A stretch of 64,000 nucleotides of DNA from an uncultured Myxococcales bacterium (lineage in GTDB: Bacteria; Myxococcota_A; UBA9042): contig CAISBR010000054.1 of the NCBI GenBank assembly GCA_903883645.1, positions 48,346 through 112,345 on the forward strand. Direction: 5' to 3'. Both the position numbers and the translations under genes were made by a program. The notes beneath the pieces are model-generated. The model saw nothing but the letters and a program-made list of their open reading frames with translations. It ran no database searches and was not told the origin of the DNA. Below, piece by piece: positions 25,806 to 34,822 of this stretch (position 1 is the first letter of the stretch; each line of letters starts with the position of its first letter).

Positions 25806-27791
25806 CTACAGAAGGTGTGTCTGCCAAAACAGCGCCACGGCCTGTACCAGCGCCTCGCGATTGGTCTTTTTCTGAAAGCCATGCCCTTCGTCTTTCGCCA
25901 GCAAGTACCACACGGCCTTGCCCGCCTGCCGCACGGCAGCCACGATCTGCTCCGCCTCGGTGCGCGGAACCCGTGGATCATTGGCACCTTGCGCGACAAA
26001 CAGTGCGCTATTCATGCGCCCAACATGGCTAAGCGGCGAGATCTTCTGCAAAAACTCGCGCATTCCCGGCTCGCGCTCGTCGCCGTACTCGGCGCGGCGG
26101 TTGTCGCGGCGGTAGGCCTGCGTATTCTCTAAAAACGTTACGAAATTACTGATTCCCACCACATCGACCCCGGCCCGCAGCCGCTCGCTGTAGTGTACCA
26201 GCGCCGCCAGCACCATGTAGCCACCGTACGAACCGCCATACACCGCCGCGCGCTTGGGGTCCAAGTCGGGCTGCGTGCGCGCCCAGTCGAGCAGCGCCCC
26301 AATGTCGCTCACCGAGTCCTCGCGCTTTTTACCATTATCCAAGCCGAGATACGCCTTGCCATAGCCGTCGCTGCCGCGCACATTGGGCACCAGCACCGCC
26401 ACTCCCAGCTCGGCCAACCACAGCTGAATCGACGGGTCGAAGCCGGGCCGCGCCTGCCCCTCGGGTCCGCCGTGGATGTTGATCACAAAGGGAAACGGAC
26501 CCTTGCCCGCCGGCTTGTACACAAAGCACGGAATGAGCCGCGGCCCCTTGCCCACGCGATCAAACGTCGGATAGTGCACCAGCGTCGGCTCGACAAAGCG
26601 CTTGGGATCAAGTCCGCCCGTCTCGCCCTCGGTCCAACGCTGCACCAGCGCAGGCTTTTTCGGATTATCCCAGCGCAGCGTCCACACGTCGCCCGGCGAA
26701 TTCGGCGCCGTGAGGCCCAGCGCCAGCGCTTTGCCGTCGGGGCTCCAGCGCAGCTCGCGGATGACCCCGTTCGGAATTCCCTGCAGGGGCAGAGGCTTGC
26801 CGTCGTCGCCCAGCAAGTAGAGCCGCGACCACCCATCATCGTTGGCCACCAGCGCCACGCGCCCCGCGGCCGACACGCTAAACTGCTCTACATTCCAAGG
26901 GATATTGCTTGTCACATAGCTCAACTTGCCATCGGCAGCCACATGCGCCAGCCGCACAAAATCGCTTTCGTGATCGGTCGTTAGCCACACGCTGCTATCA
27001 GGTGCAAAGGCCACCTGGCCAAACGCGGTGGGCTTGCCTTCAAGATCCGGCAGCAGCGGCGTTACCTTGCCCGTTGCCAGGTCGAGCAAGTGCGGCTGCG
27101 ACTCCTCGATAGATATATACTTGACAATCATCAAGCGCTTTCCGTCCGGCGACCAATCGGCGATGTGCCAGGTACCAGTCAATTCGGCAATACGCTTGGG
27201 CGATTCCGCACTGCCGGCCGGCCAAAGATACACATCGAAGTCCTTGCCATTGCGCCCCGTGCCCACAAATGCCAGTTGCTGTCCGTCATTCGACCACACC
27301 GGCGTCTCGTGCCGCGACTTGCCATCTGTCAACAAGCGCAGGCTGCCATCGCTGCGGCGCAATAGCTGCAATTGGTAGAATTCACTGCCACCGCGATCCA
27401 CGCCCAGCACCACCTCGTCGCCCGCCTCGCCGTGGGTATGCGGCCGCACCGCGGCAAAGGCGACCGGTTCGTCGAGGAACGTCCACTGCGTGCGGGCGGC
27501 CAAGGGGGCACTTAGCTTGTGCAATTGCATGGTTTCGGCAAAGCGCGTCAGCACGAACAGGCCCTTGCCGTCCGCCGACCAGTCCGCCAAGCGCGCCGGC
27601 CGCACGTTGGTGTATTGAGCACTGCGCTGCGCCAAGTCGGTAGGAATTTCAGGAACTTGATCGAGCACCAAGTTGCCCACTGTGCGCAGCGCCGGCGCAA
27701 CCGCGGGCGGCACCGCTAGCACTGGCAGCGTCGACAGTAGCACTACCGCAGCAATTGCCCACTGCCAGGCCCACTTGCACAAATCTCGCAT
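25806..27791 (-). CDS. Exported S9-family prolyl oligopeptidase-like peptidase
   Basis: 661 aa; ATG at 27791 with GAGG upstream begins a Sec signal peptide ending near 'LPVLAVPP', so it acts in the periplasm or outside. An N-terminal seven-bladed beta-propeller (WD40-like 'WSxDGxxL' repeats, about 50-390) is followed by the alpha/beta-hydrolase catalytic domain with Ser521 ('GGSYGGY'), Asp605 ('GANDPRVP') and His637 ('DEGHGF'). It is expected to cleave oligopeptides, often after proline or alanine. Resembles acylaminoacyl-peptidase/dipeptidyl-peptidase members. The Cys-rich lipoprotein follows on the same strand. Confidence 0.92.
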   Translation of the reverse strand: MRDLCKWAWQWAIAAVVLLSTLPVLAVPPAVAPALRTVGNLVLDQVPEIPTDLAQRSAQYTNVRPARLADWSADGKGLFVLTRFAETMQLHKLSAPLAARTQWTFLDEPVAFAAVRPHTHGEAGDEVVLGVDRGGSEFYQLQLLRRSDGSLRLLTDGKSRHETPVWSNDGQQLAFVGTGRNGKDFDVYLWPAGSAESPKRIAELTGTWHIADWSPDGKRLMIVKYISIEESQPHLLDLATGKVTPLLPDLEGKPTAFGQVAFAPDSSVWLTTDHESDFVRLAHVAADGKLSYVTSNIPWNVEQFSVSAAGRVALVANDDGWSRLYLLGDDGKPLPLQGIPNGVIRELRWSPDGKALALGLTAPNSPGDVWTLRWDNPKKPALVQRWTEGETGGLDPKRFVEPTLVHYPTFDRVGKGPRLIPCFVYKPAGKGPFPFVINIHGGPEGQARPGFDPSIQLWLAELGVAVLVPNVRGSDGYGKAYLGLDNGKKREDSVSDIGALLDWARTQPDLDPKRAAVYGGSYGGYMVLAALVHYSERLRAGVDVVGISNFVTFLENTQAYRRDNRRAEYGDEREPGMREFLQKISPLSHVGRMNSALFVAQGANDPRVPRTEAEQIVAAVRQAGKAVWYLLAKDEGHGFQKKTNREALVQAVALFWQTHLL

Positions 27792-27962
27792 CGCCACCTC
27801 GCCCGTCGCCCGCCGCGCGCAACGCCCCGCATGGTGACGCAGCCGCCGCGGCCCCGCAACCAAGCCAGCCGACACCGCGCGACGCTTGCGAGATCGCCGC
27901 AGCTTCGCTAGCTTGCGCCCTGCCAGAATGCGGTGGCCCGGCCGCACCACCACGGACAACCC

Positions 27963-28670
27963 ATGAAAAAGCCAACGACACCCCAACCTAAGACCCAGCC
28001 TAAGACCCAGCCTAAGACCCAGCCTCTTCCGCGTGGCACTTTTGGCGACGCCGCCCAGCCGCATCGGCCATTTGCCAATGCCCTGGGCGACTTGAAGAAG
28101 CAAGTCCAGGCCGACGATCGGGCGCGCAAGGTCGAAGAAGAGCGCAAGGCGCGGTTGCCGCCCCCGCCGCCGCCACCGCCGCAAGACCTGAGCGACGACG
28201 AGCTGTTAGCGATGGCCATGAGCGGGGTCAAGCCGATTGCGGGCCCCGCGCGGGTGGGCAAGCCGGCGCCGGCAAGTGTGCCGCAGCTGCCTGTAGCGAA
28301 AGAGCCTGCCCCGCAGCTCGGCCAAGAGCCCGACGAACCCGACTGGTGGGCCGCCAAGGTCGACGTCGCCTTCTTGTGGTCGCTGGGCGGCGAGCGCCCC
28401 TGGCAAAAGCGCGTACAGTTCAAGGGGTGCGACCCACTGCGGCTCGCGCCAGAGGTCACCCGGGCGATCGTGCGGGCCCGCGAGCAACACCAAGGCTGTC
28501 TATTGCTCGCTTTCGAGCCGGGCCTAGTCGAGGGCGGTCAGCGCATCGGCACGTGGCTTCGCGAGTTTATTCGCAAACATGAGCGCCAGAGCGTGATTGG
28601 CTACATGACGGCTAAGCCCGCAGATGGCGGAACACAGGCGCTTTATCTATGGGTAAGACCCAAGGTCTAG
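27963..28670 (+). CDS. Protein with degenerate Smr-like C-terminal domain and PKTQ repeats
   Basis: 235 aa. The ATG at 27963 is favoured over an upstream GTG by domain content. The N terminus holds a 'PKTQ' tract repeated three times, then a charged helical linker and a run of nine prolines. The C-terminal part (about 145-235: 'GCLLLAF', 'GTWLREFI', 'GYMTAKPADGGTQALYLWVR') fits the outline of an Smr nuclease domain but lacks the usual 'DLHG' and 'GKG' motifs, so nuclease activity is doubtful. Its stop codon directly abuts the stop of the DUF4407 gene on the opposite strand. Confidence 0.6.
   Translation: MKKPTTPQPKTQPKTQPKTQPLPRGTFGDAAQPHRPFANALGDLKKQVQADDRARKVEEERKARLPPPPPPPPQDLSDDELLAMAMSGVKPIAGPARVGKPAPASVPQLPVAKEPAPQLGQEPDEPDWWAAKVDVAFLWSLGGERPWQKRVQFKGCDPLRLAPEVTRAIVRAREQHQGCLLLAFEPGLVEGGQRIGTWLREFIRKHERQSVIGYMTAKPADGGTQALYLWVRPKV
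27987..28022 (+). repeat. 12-bp tandem repeat, three copies, in coding sequence
   Basis: CCTAAGACCCAG occurs three times back to back and encodes the PKTQ repeats at the start of the Smr-like protein. Perfect identity at DNA level suggests recent slippage expansion. Confidence 0.9.
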
Positions 28671-30104
28671 CTAGGTTCGACGCTTGATGGGCATCTCTTC
28701 GTTGACGCGCATCGGGTCCAGACCGGCGTAGTACGCCTTGGTCGGCCGATTGAACAGCGCCTTGGTGGTCAGCACGAGCAGGCCAAACGCGACAAACAGC
28801 CCGCGCACCGCCCACTTGGTCATATTGAACAGCGCGTCTTCTTTCTCTAGGTCATTCAAGAGCTTCCAGCGCCGCGCAAAGCCATCGACCACCGCAAATT
28901 CGCGCTTGGTCGCGGTCTTCAGTTCTTGGTCCGTCATGCGGTCCACATCGCGCAGCTTCTTCTCGAGTTCGCGCTTGCGCGGGTCATAACGGTCGCTAAT
29001 CTTTGCCAATTCGTCGAAATGCCGCTTGCTGGCAAACTCTTCGGACTTGCGATTGGTCTCCGATCGGCGATCGACCTCGGTCAGCCGCGCCGCCTTGGCC
29101 TCGGCAACTTCGCGCTCTAGGCCTAACCGCTCGTCATTCAAGCGAAACCACTTGGGCCCCTTGCCCGCCTGCCCCGAGCGCCAGCCCTTTTCTTCTTGGG
29201 TCAGCTCGGCCAGCACGCCGTTCAGTTGCTTGTCTAAATCCGCAATCCGCGCATCGTGTTGCGGCACATCCAGCGTCTCAAGCTTGAGCGGCGGCGTCTC
29301 GTCTTTGAGCCGGGTGCGCGACTTGCCCTCTTCGCCAGCGGTATCGTCAATGTCTTTGCGGATATCGCCGCGCAGCTGCTGCCGCGCACCCTCGCGCACG
29401 CCCTGCAACTCGCCGTTCAACCGACCCTGGATGACGTCGTTAAACACCATCAATTCAACCGGAATTGCCGTAACCGTGGCGAAAAGAATGACCACTGCCA
29501 CGCGCATCAAGATCGCCGGGTTTAAGAACAGCGGCACCTTGCTGCCGTAGACATCGGCGGTGAGCACAAACCGTTCGAAGATCAAGATGATCGAGGCGAT
29601 TAGGCCGGCAAAGAGCAGCGCCAGCGGCCAGCCCGGCCAGCCCATGGCATTCACAAATACCCAACGAAATCCCAGCGTCCAGGCCAGCAGGTCCATGCAA
29701 AACTGCACGCCCATCAGCATGACGCCAAAGCCGACTTGCGCCTGCACGGTGCGCGGCATCGGCCCATGCTCGTCTAAAACTAGAAGCCGAATCAGGGGAT
29801 GCAGCCACGTATGGGCATAGAGATCCATGTACGGCGCGATCTGTTGGCGCTGGTGCGGCACGCGCGGCTTGGGCGGCTCGGCGACCGGAGCACGCGGCAA
29901 AACTGCTTCAGCTACATGAGCTTCGGACGCATGCGACAGATCTTGTCGCTCGTCTAGATTGCCGTGATCGGCGTCGGGCTGGTCCAGGTGCGGCCCGCTA
30001 TGGCCGTCTTGGAGCAGGTTGTGCTGCACTTCATCTTGCAGTTCAACGACTTCAAGAGTGCGCTCACTCTCAAGCTCGCGGGACTTCACCGACGACAACG
30101 CCAT
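28671..30104 (-). CDS. DUF4407 family membrane protein with long coiled coil
   Basis: 477 aa from ATG at 30104 (AAGGG upstream). A polar N-terminal tail of about 100 residues is followed by transmembrane segments near 125-150, 158-180 and 205-230, the motif 'FERFVLTADVYGSK' and 'ATVTAIPVELMVFNDVI', which match the DUF4407 pattern. A long charged coiled coil (about 235-420) then faces one side of the membrane and a last helix near 440-460 re-enters it. The family's role is unknown; some members sit near stress or secretion genes, which is not evident here. Stop codon abuts that of the Smr-like gene. Confidence 0.75.
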   Translation of the reverse strand: MALSSVKSRELESERTLEVVELQDEVQHNLLQDGHSGPHLDQPDADHGNLDERQDLSHASEAHVAEAVLPRAPVAEPPKPRVPHQRQQIAPYMDLYAHTWLHPLIRLLVLDEHGPMPRTVQAQVGFGVMLMGVQFCMDLLAWTLGFRWVFVNAMGWPGWPLALLFAGLIASIILIFERFVLTADVYGSKVPLFLNPAILMRVAVVILFATVTAIPVELMVFNDVIQGRLNGELQGVREGARQQLRGDIRKDIDDTAGEEGKSRTRLKDETPPLKLETLDVPQHDARIADLDKQLNGVLAELTQEEKGWRSGQAGKGPKWFRLNDERLGLEREVAEAKAARLTEVDRRSETNRKSEEFASKRHFDELAKISDRYDPRKRELEKKLRDVDRMTDQELKTATKREFAVVDGFARRWKLLNDLEKEDALFNMTKWAVRGLFVAFGLLVLTTKALFNRPTKAYYAGLDPMRVNEEMPIKRRT

Positions 30105-30301
30105 CTGCACCCTTCCTCGATCCGCTGTCTCTGCTGAAATCTGTAGTCTTTTTCGGGCATGCCGCACAGCCGCAAGTCCGCGGGGCGACGCTCAAGAACG
30201 CAAAAGCATACCTGTTTCTGCCGCAGGCGTCCAGCGAATCCAACCCACTGCACGTGCGTCGTATTCCCGGCTGCGCTAAAGTGCACCGCGAGGCGATACG
30301 A

Positions 30302-30982
30302 ATGATGACTGCGCAACTCCTTGTCTGGATTCTTGCTTTGGCGACTAGCCCGGCGGAGCCCCAGCGTCTGCACCCCGGGGCCGAGGCCCTGAGCACCGCC
30401 GACGCGCCCTACCCGCTCGACGGTATCGTGCGCTGGCTGCCCGCCAAGGGGCCGATGCACTGCCCCAAGGTGCCGCTCGTGCGCTACGCCGGCGACGTGC
30501 TGCCCTATGCCAGTGCGGTGATGGTTCACCCCGAGTTCGCTAAACATTTGGCGCTGTTCGAGGCTGTGATCCGCGACACCGCCGTCGAGGTCTACGGTCG
30601 CGCGCCGAGGTCGATCCGCCACCTGGGCACGCTGAACTGCCGGCGCATCCGCACGTGGCCCGAGCTTTTGTCCGAGCACGGTCTGGGTAACGGCATCGAT
30701 ATCGCGGGGTTCGACCTGCCCGCCCTGCGCAAACGCGACCCGGCGCACGCCACAACGCCGCCGGCCCTGCGCGGTGTGCTGAAGATTCGCCTCGCGCAGC
30801 ACTGGCAAGTGCCTGAACATGCTGGCGAAGTGGCCAATGTCCACGCGCGATTCCTGCACACGCTGGCCGCGCGACTTACCGAGCGCCGCGACATCTTCCG
30901 CGTGCTCCTCGGGCCCGCGTATCCCGGCCACAAAGACCACTTCCACTTCGACTGCGCCCCGTGGCGACTCGTGAGCATCTAG
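30302..30982 (+). CDS. Extensin-like C-terminal domain protein
   Basis: 226 aa; two consecutive ATGs at 30302 and 30305. A short hydrophobic N terminus (about 5-17) suggests export. The conserved blocks 'LNCRRIRTW', 'HGLGNGIDIAGFDL' and 'HKDHFHFD' are those of the extensin-like C-terminal family, whose His and Asp residues resemble the zinc site of M15/VanY-type D,D-carboxypeptidases. A role in peptidoglycan trimming is therefore possible but inferred. Divergent from the DUF4407 gene (197 bp between starts) and 45 bp ahead of the FAH gene. Confidence 0.75.
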   Translation: MMTAQLLVWILALATSPAEPQRLHPGAEALSTADAPYPLDGIVRWLPAKGPMHCPKVPLVRYAGDVLPYASAVMVHPEFAKHLALFEAVIRDTAVEVYGRAPRSIRHLGTLNCRRIRTWPELLSEHGLGNGIDIAGFDLPALRKRDPAHATTPPALRGVLKIRLAQHWQVPEHAGEVANVHARFLHTLAARLTERRDIFRVLLGPAYPGHKDHFHFDCAPWRLVSI

Positions 30983-31027
30983 CGCGCGGCCAGCCAACTG
31001 CGTACCATGCCAAGCTGAGGTATCCAC

Positions 31028-31762
31028 ATGGAATGGTTGTTCGATCCGCCCAGTCGCCCGTCCCTCGCCATCGCCGGCAGCAGCAAGCGTTTTGCTGTGC
31101 GGCGAATTTGGTGTGTCGGTCGCAATTACCGCGCACATGTTCAAGAGATGGGTGGTGATCCGCAACGTGATACACCAATCTTCTTTGCCAAACCCTCTGA
31201 TGCGATTCTACAAGTTGCCAGTGGCGAATTTGGCCAGCTACCCTACCCGCCGCACACCGCCGACTTCCATTACGAGGCCGAACTCGTTGTGGCGATTGGA
31301 CAAGCTGGGCACAATATTGCTGCCGAAGCAGCGCACGCGCACGTGATAGGCTATGCGGTGGGCCTCGACATGACCCGCCGCGATGCCCAGCGCGTCGCCA
31401 AAGCCGGCGGGCATCCATGGGAACTGGCGAAATCATTTGACCATTCGGCGGTAATTGGCGAGTTGCACTTGGCCACCGAGGTGGGCCACCGGCACGATGG
31501 CAAGCTGGCCCTGTCGGTCGATGGCACGGCGCGGCAGAGCGCGGATCTTAGCGAAATGATTTGGAATGTGCCGCTCATTGTCGCCCACCTGTCGCGGTGG
31601 GTAGCGCTCGCGCCAGGCGACCTGATCTATACTGGCACGCCCGAAGGTGTGGGCGCGGTCACGGTAGGTCAGCGGCTCTACGCTTCTATCGATCATCTAG
31701 GAAGCCTTGCTGTTCAGGTAGTTGCGCCGAAATCCCTTGCGACTCAGGCCGATGCAGCATGA
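31028..31762 (+). CDS. Fumarylacetoacetate hydrolase (FAH) family protein
   Basis: 244 aa. Typical FAH fold: 'IWCVGRNYRAHVQEM', 'PIFFAKPSDAIL', the metal-binding glutamates in 'HYEAELVVAIG', 'GYAVGLDMTRRDAQ', and 'GDLIYTGTPEGVG'. Members hydrolyse C-C bonds of beta-diketo acids such as fumarylpyruvate or act as oxaloacetate decarboxylases; the length and motifs fit the fumarylpyruvate hydrolase/FAHD1 group. Coupled by a 4-bp ATGA overlap to the exonuclease gene, although the two have no obvious functional link. First of a run of coupled genes (FAH, exonuclease, GH31, pseudouridine synthase). Confidence 0.88.
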   Translation: MEWLFDPPSRPSLAIAGSSKRFAVRRIWCVGRNYRAHVQEMGGDPQRDTPIFFAKPSDAILQVASGEFGQLPYPPHTADFHYEAELVVAIGQAGHNIAAEAAHAHVIGYAVGLDMTRRDAQRVAKAGGHPWELAKSFDHSAVIGELHLATEVGHRHDGKLALSVDGTARQSADLSEMIWNVPLIVAHLSRWVALAPGDLIYTGTPEGVGAVTVGQRLYASIDHLGSLAVQVVAPKSLATQADAA

Positions 31763-32286
31763 GCAACTGGCTGCCAACCGGAGTGGCCACGTTCGCCGCA
31801 CTCGACTTCGAGACGGCCGACCGCCACAGCGACAGCGCCTGCGCCATTGGCTTGGCCCGTGTCGAGGCCGGCGCGGTCGTGCAGGTGGTGCACCGCCATA
31901 TCCGCCCACCGCGCAACAGTTTTGAACATAGCTGGGTGCACGGCATCACCTGGGAGCACGTGTGCGCGGCGCCGACTTTTGCCGAGCTCTGGCCCGAAAT
32001 CAGCGAATTACTAAAGGGTTGCGAGTTCCTGTGCGCCCACAACGCCGGCTTTGAGCGGCGCGTACTCACGACTTGCCTCGGCGCCGCCGGCATCGCCATG
32101 CCCAGCCAGCCCATCCACTGCACCGTGCAGCTGGCGCGGCGCACTTGGGCACTGCCTAGGCACAATCTACCCAGTGTTTGCACGCACTTGGGTATCCATC
32201 TGCGCCACCACGACGCTGCCTCTGACGCGGAAGCCTGCGCGCGCATCGTGCTAGCGGCAGCCAGACAAGCCGAGGGATCGCCATGA
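31759..32286 (+). CDS. DnaQ-like 3'-5' exonuclease
   Basis: 175 aa; ATG overlaps the FAH stop. DEDDh exonuclease residues are visible: Asp16 and Glu18 in 'ALDFETAD', an Asp/Asn-type ExoII region around 'CAHNAGFERRVL', and 'HHDAASDAEACARI' with the His-x4-Asp of ExoIII. The length equals a stand-alone epsilon-like domain with no polymerase part. It may degrade DNA or RNA ends or proofread. Overlaps the GH31 start by 4 bp. Confidence 0.87.
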   Translation: MSNWLPTGVATFAALDFETADRHSDSACAIGLARVEAGAVVQVVHRHIRPPRNSFEHSWVHGITWEHVCAAPTFAELWPEISELLKGCEFLCAHNAGFERRVLTTCLGAAGIAMPSQPIHCTVQLARRTWALPRHNLPSVCTHLGIHLRHHDAASDAEACARIVLAAARQAEGSP

Positions 32287-34820
32287 ACATCCTGCCACGC
32301 CTACTGATTCTGCTGATGGCGAGCGCCGTTGTGGTTACCGCGTGCGACTCGGCCAGCGCGCCCACCGCCGATGCGACGGCGCAAAGCGACACGACCAGCA
32401 CCGATACCGCGCAGCCCAGCGTGCTCGACCCCAGCACTGGTCTTTGGTTTCAGGTAGATACGAGTAGCGCCAACGTTGCGGTCATGAACGGTCAGGGCGA
32501 GCTGCTGGCGCTGGCCAAGCCGGGGCAACAGGGTCTAGCGGTGCGCACGGCCATGCCCAAGGCGCAGTTCAAGTTCGGCTCGTTCTTGTTCGACGACAGC
32601 CAGGCGCCGGCGTGGCAGACGGTCACATCGCTGCAACTGGCGGGCAAGGCCGAAAATATTGCCTGGTTTCATGCTCTTGATAGCAGTGGCACGGACCGCG
32701 GCACGCTGCGCCTCAGCGTCGAGTCGCCGACCCAGGTGCGGCTGACGTTTGAGCCGACCGGCGACAGCAACCAGACGACCATCGCGTGGAACTGCAACAA
32801 GAACGAGCACTTCGTAGGCTTTGGTGGCCAAGGGTTCGACGTGGACCACCGCGGCCATCGCCTAGACCTGTGGGTGAGCGAAGACGGCATTGGCAAGCTG
32901 CCGGGCGAGGAGCCGCCGCCGCTGTGGTTCGTCAATGGCAAGCGCGATCAGAGCCATACGCCCATGCCGCTGTTTGTGTCGAGCCGGAATTACGGGGCGC
33001 TGCTGCATTCGGACCACCGCGTGCTGGCCGATGTATGCAAGACCGACCCCAATCTACTGCGTTGGGAGGATCAGGGCGGCAAGCTCGACGTGACGCTAGT
33101 GGTCGCGCCGGGGCCGCAGCAGGTCAATCAGCAGCTCGCCAATCTGCTGGGTACGCCGCGGATGCTGCCGGGGTTTGCGCTGATGCCGTGGATCGATGCC
33201 ATCTACGGCAATGCCAATGTGCTAGGTGTTGCCAATAAACTCAAAGATTTGCAGATCCCGGCGAGCGCGATTTGGAGCGAGGACTGGCGCGGCGGCGTAG
33301 CGACAGCCGAAGATTACACGCTAGACGAGGACTGGCTGGCCGACGCGAAGCTGTACCCAGATCTGGCAGGCCTTACGCAGCAACTTCATGATCTTGGATT
33401 TAAGTTCTTAAGCTATAACAACACATTCATCACACAAGGTTCTGATATTTGGACTGAAGCTACCAGCAAGGGCTATGCGATCCAAGACGCGGCGGGCAAG
33501 CTTTACACGTTCTTGGGCGGAAAATTCGTCAATGCGACGCTGCTCGACCTCGACAACCCCGATGCAGTGAGTTGGGCGAAGCAGACCTACGCCACCGGGC
33601 TACAAGCCGGCGTCGACGGTTGGATGGCCGACTTTTGCGAGTGGTTGCCGACCGATGCCGTGACTGCCGCCGGCTCGGGCTGGGACCGCCACCAGGGCTA
33701 TCCGGTGCAATACCAGAAGCTGAATCAAGAGTTACTCGATGCCTGGACCGCCAAAGACGGCCGCGAGCGCGTGACATTTGTGCGCTCGGCGTGGCTGGGT
33801 TCGCAACCGCTGGTGCAGGTGATGTGGGGCGGCGACCAACAGACCGATTTTACGGCGGGCGACGGTTTTCCGAGTGTGGTGCCGATCGCGCTGGGGCTAG
33901 GTGTCAGTGGTTTTCCATACTTCGGCTCGGATGTGGCGGGTTACGCTTCGGCGGGTACGGTGGCGACCACCAAAGAACTGTTCTTTCGCTGGGTAACCCT
34001 GGGCGCGCTGACGCCGGTGTTCCGCACCCACCACGGCAAGCTGGCGCAGGCCAACTGGCAGTGGGAGCATGATCCTGAAACTACTGCCCATTTCAAGCGT
34101 TGGGCCACACTCCATGCGCAGCTGTTCCCGTACCTGTGGATGCTGGCGCAAAAACCTGAGGTCGCCATGCTGCGGCCGCTGGCGTGGCAATTCCCTGGAT
34201 TTGAGCCGGGTTGGACGCGTACAGACCAGTTCTTGCTGGGCGATCGCATCGCCGTGGCGCCGGTCGTGAGCCAAGGCGCCGTGAGCCGCACCGTTGAATT
34301 GCCGCAAGGGCAATGGTTTCAGCTACTTACCCATGTACCCGCCGCCGGCACCACCGTTGCCGAGACGGCCATCGCCGGAGGCACGGCGCTACCAGTCGAC
34401 GTTTCACTCACAGAAATCGCTGCTTACGTACCGGCTGGCACACTTCTACCCCTGCTTCCAGCGGGCAGCGAAACCGTATGGGCCGACAGCTTGGCCCGCA
34501 TGTCGGCACCCGATGCCTGGAAAAAAGCTTCTGTTGGCGTGGAGTTGTGGCTCTGGCCCGGCCCCAACGGCGCCCACTCGACCGCCCGCTACGGCACCGG
34601 CGACAGCGAGTCGAGCTATCAATGGGACGGCAGTCAATGGACCGGGACCTGTAAGTCCGCACAATTCAATGGCAAGCCGGCGACAATCAGCGGCGGCGCG
34701 ATCGAGCTCGTGGGCCAAGGCACGCTCGTGCTCGACGACACCGGCACCCTGCTCATCGGCGGCAGCGGCAACAACCCCGAGACCAGCAAGCGCGTGCGCA
34801 TCGTCTGCCGGGGCCACTAA
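32283..34820 (+). CDS. Lipid-anchored glycoside hydrolase family 31 enzyme
   Basis: 845 aa; ATG overlaps the exonuclease stop. Lipobox VTAC (Cys21) and an Asp/Thr-rich stalk tether it to the envelope. GH31 features: an N-terminal beta-sandwich (about 50-260), then the catalytic barrel with nucleophile Asp450 in 'DGWMADFCEW' and probable acid/base Asp518 in 'MWGGDQQTDF', and C-terminal beta domains. GH31 includes alpha-glucosidases, alpha-xylosidases and sulfoquinovosidases; 'GWMADFCEW' with a nearby Arg/Asp pattern ('RSAWLGSQ') is closer to the sulfoquinovosidase/YihQ-like branch, but this is tentative. Likely degrades extracellular or surface glycans. Confidence 0.88.
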   Translation: MNILPRLLILLMASAVVVTACDSASAPTADATAQSDTTSTDTAQPSVLDPSTGLWFQVDTSSANVAVMNGQGELLALAKPGQQGLAVRTAMPKAQFKFGSFLFDDSQAPAWQTVTSLQLAGKAENIAWFHALDSSGTDRGTLRLSVESPTQVRLTFEPTGDSNQTTIAWNCNKNEHFVGFGGQGFDVDHRGHRLDLWVSEDGIGKLPGEEPPPLWFVNGKRDQSHTPMPLFVSSRNYGALLHSDHRVLADVCKTDPNLLRWEDQGGKLDVTLVVAPGPQQVNQQLANLLGTPRMLPGFALMPWIDAIYGNANVLGVANKLKDLQIPASAIWSEDWRGGVATAEDYTLDEDWLADAKLYPDLAGLTQQLHDLGFKFLSYNNTFITQGSDIWTEATSKGYAIQDAAGKLYTFLGGKFVNATLLDLDNPDAVSWAKQTYATGLQAGVDGWMADFCEWLPTDAVTAAGSGWDRHQGYPVQYQKLNQELLDAWTAKDGRERVTFVRSAWLGSQPLVQVMWGGDQQTDFTAGDGFPSVVPIALGLGVSGFPYFGSDVAGYASAGTVATTKELFFRWVTLGALTPVFRTHHGKLAQANWQWEHDPETTAHFKRWATLHAQLFPYLWMLAQKPEVAMLRPLAWQFPGFEPGWTRTDQFLLGDRIAVAPVVSQGAVSRTVELPQGQWFQLLTHVPAAGTTVAETAIAGGTALPVDVSLTEIAAYVPAGTLLPLLPAGSETVWADSLARMSAPDAWKKASVGVELWLWPGPNGAHSTARYGTGDSESSYQWDGSQWTGTCKSAQFNGKPATISGGAIELVGQGTLVLDDTGTLLIGGSGNNPETSKRVRIVCRGH

Positions 34821-34822
34821 CC

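Noticed and set aside
30986..31436. Minus-strand frame of 186 codons over the FAH gene
   Set aside because: No motif and fully antisense to a clear FAH-family protein.
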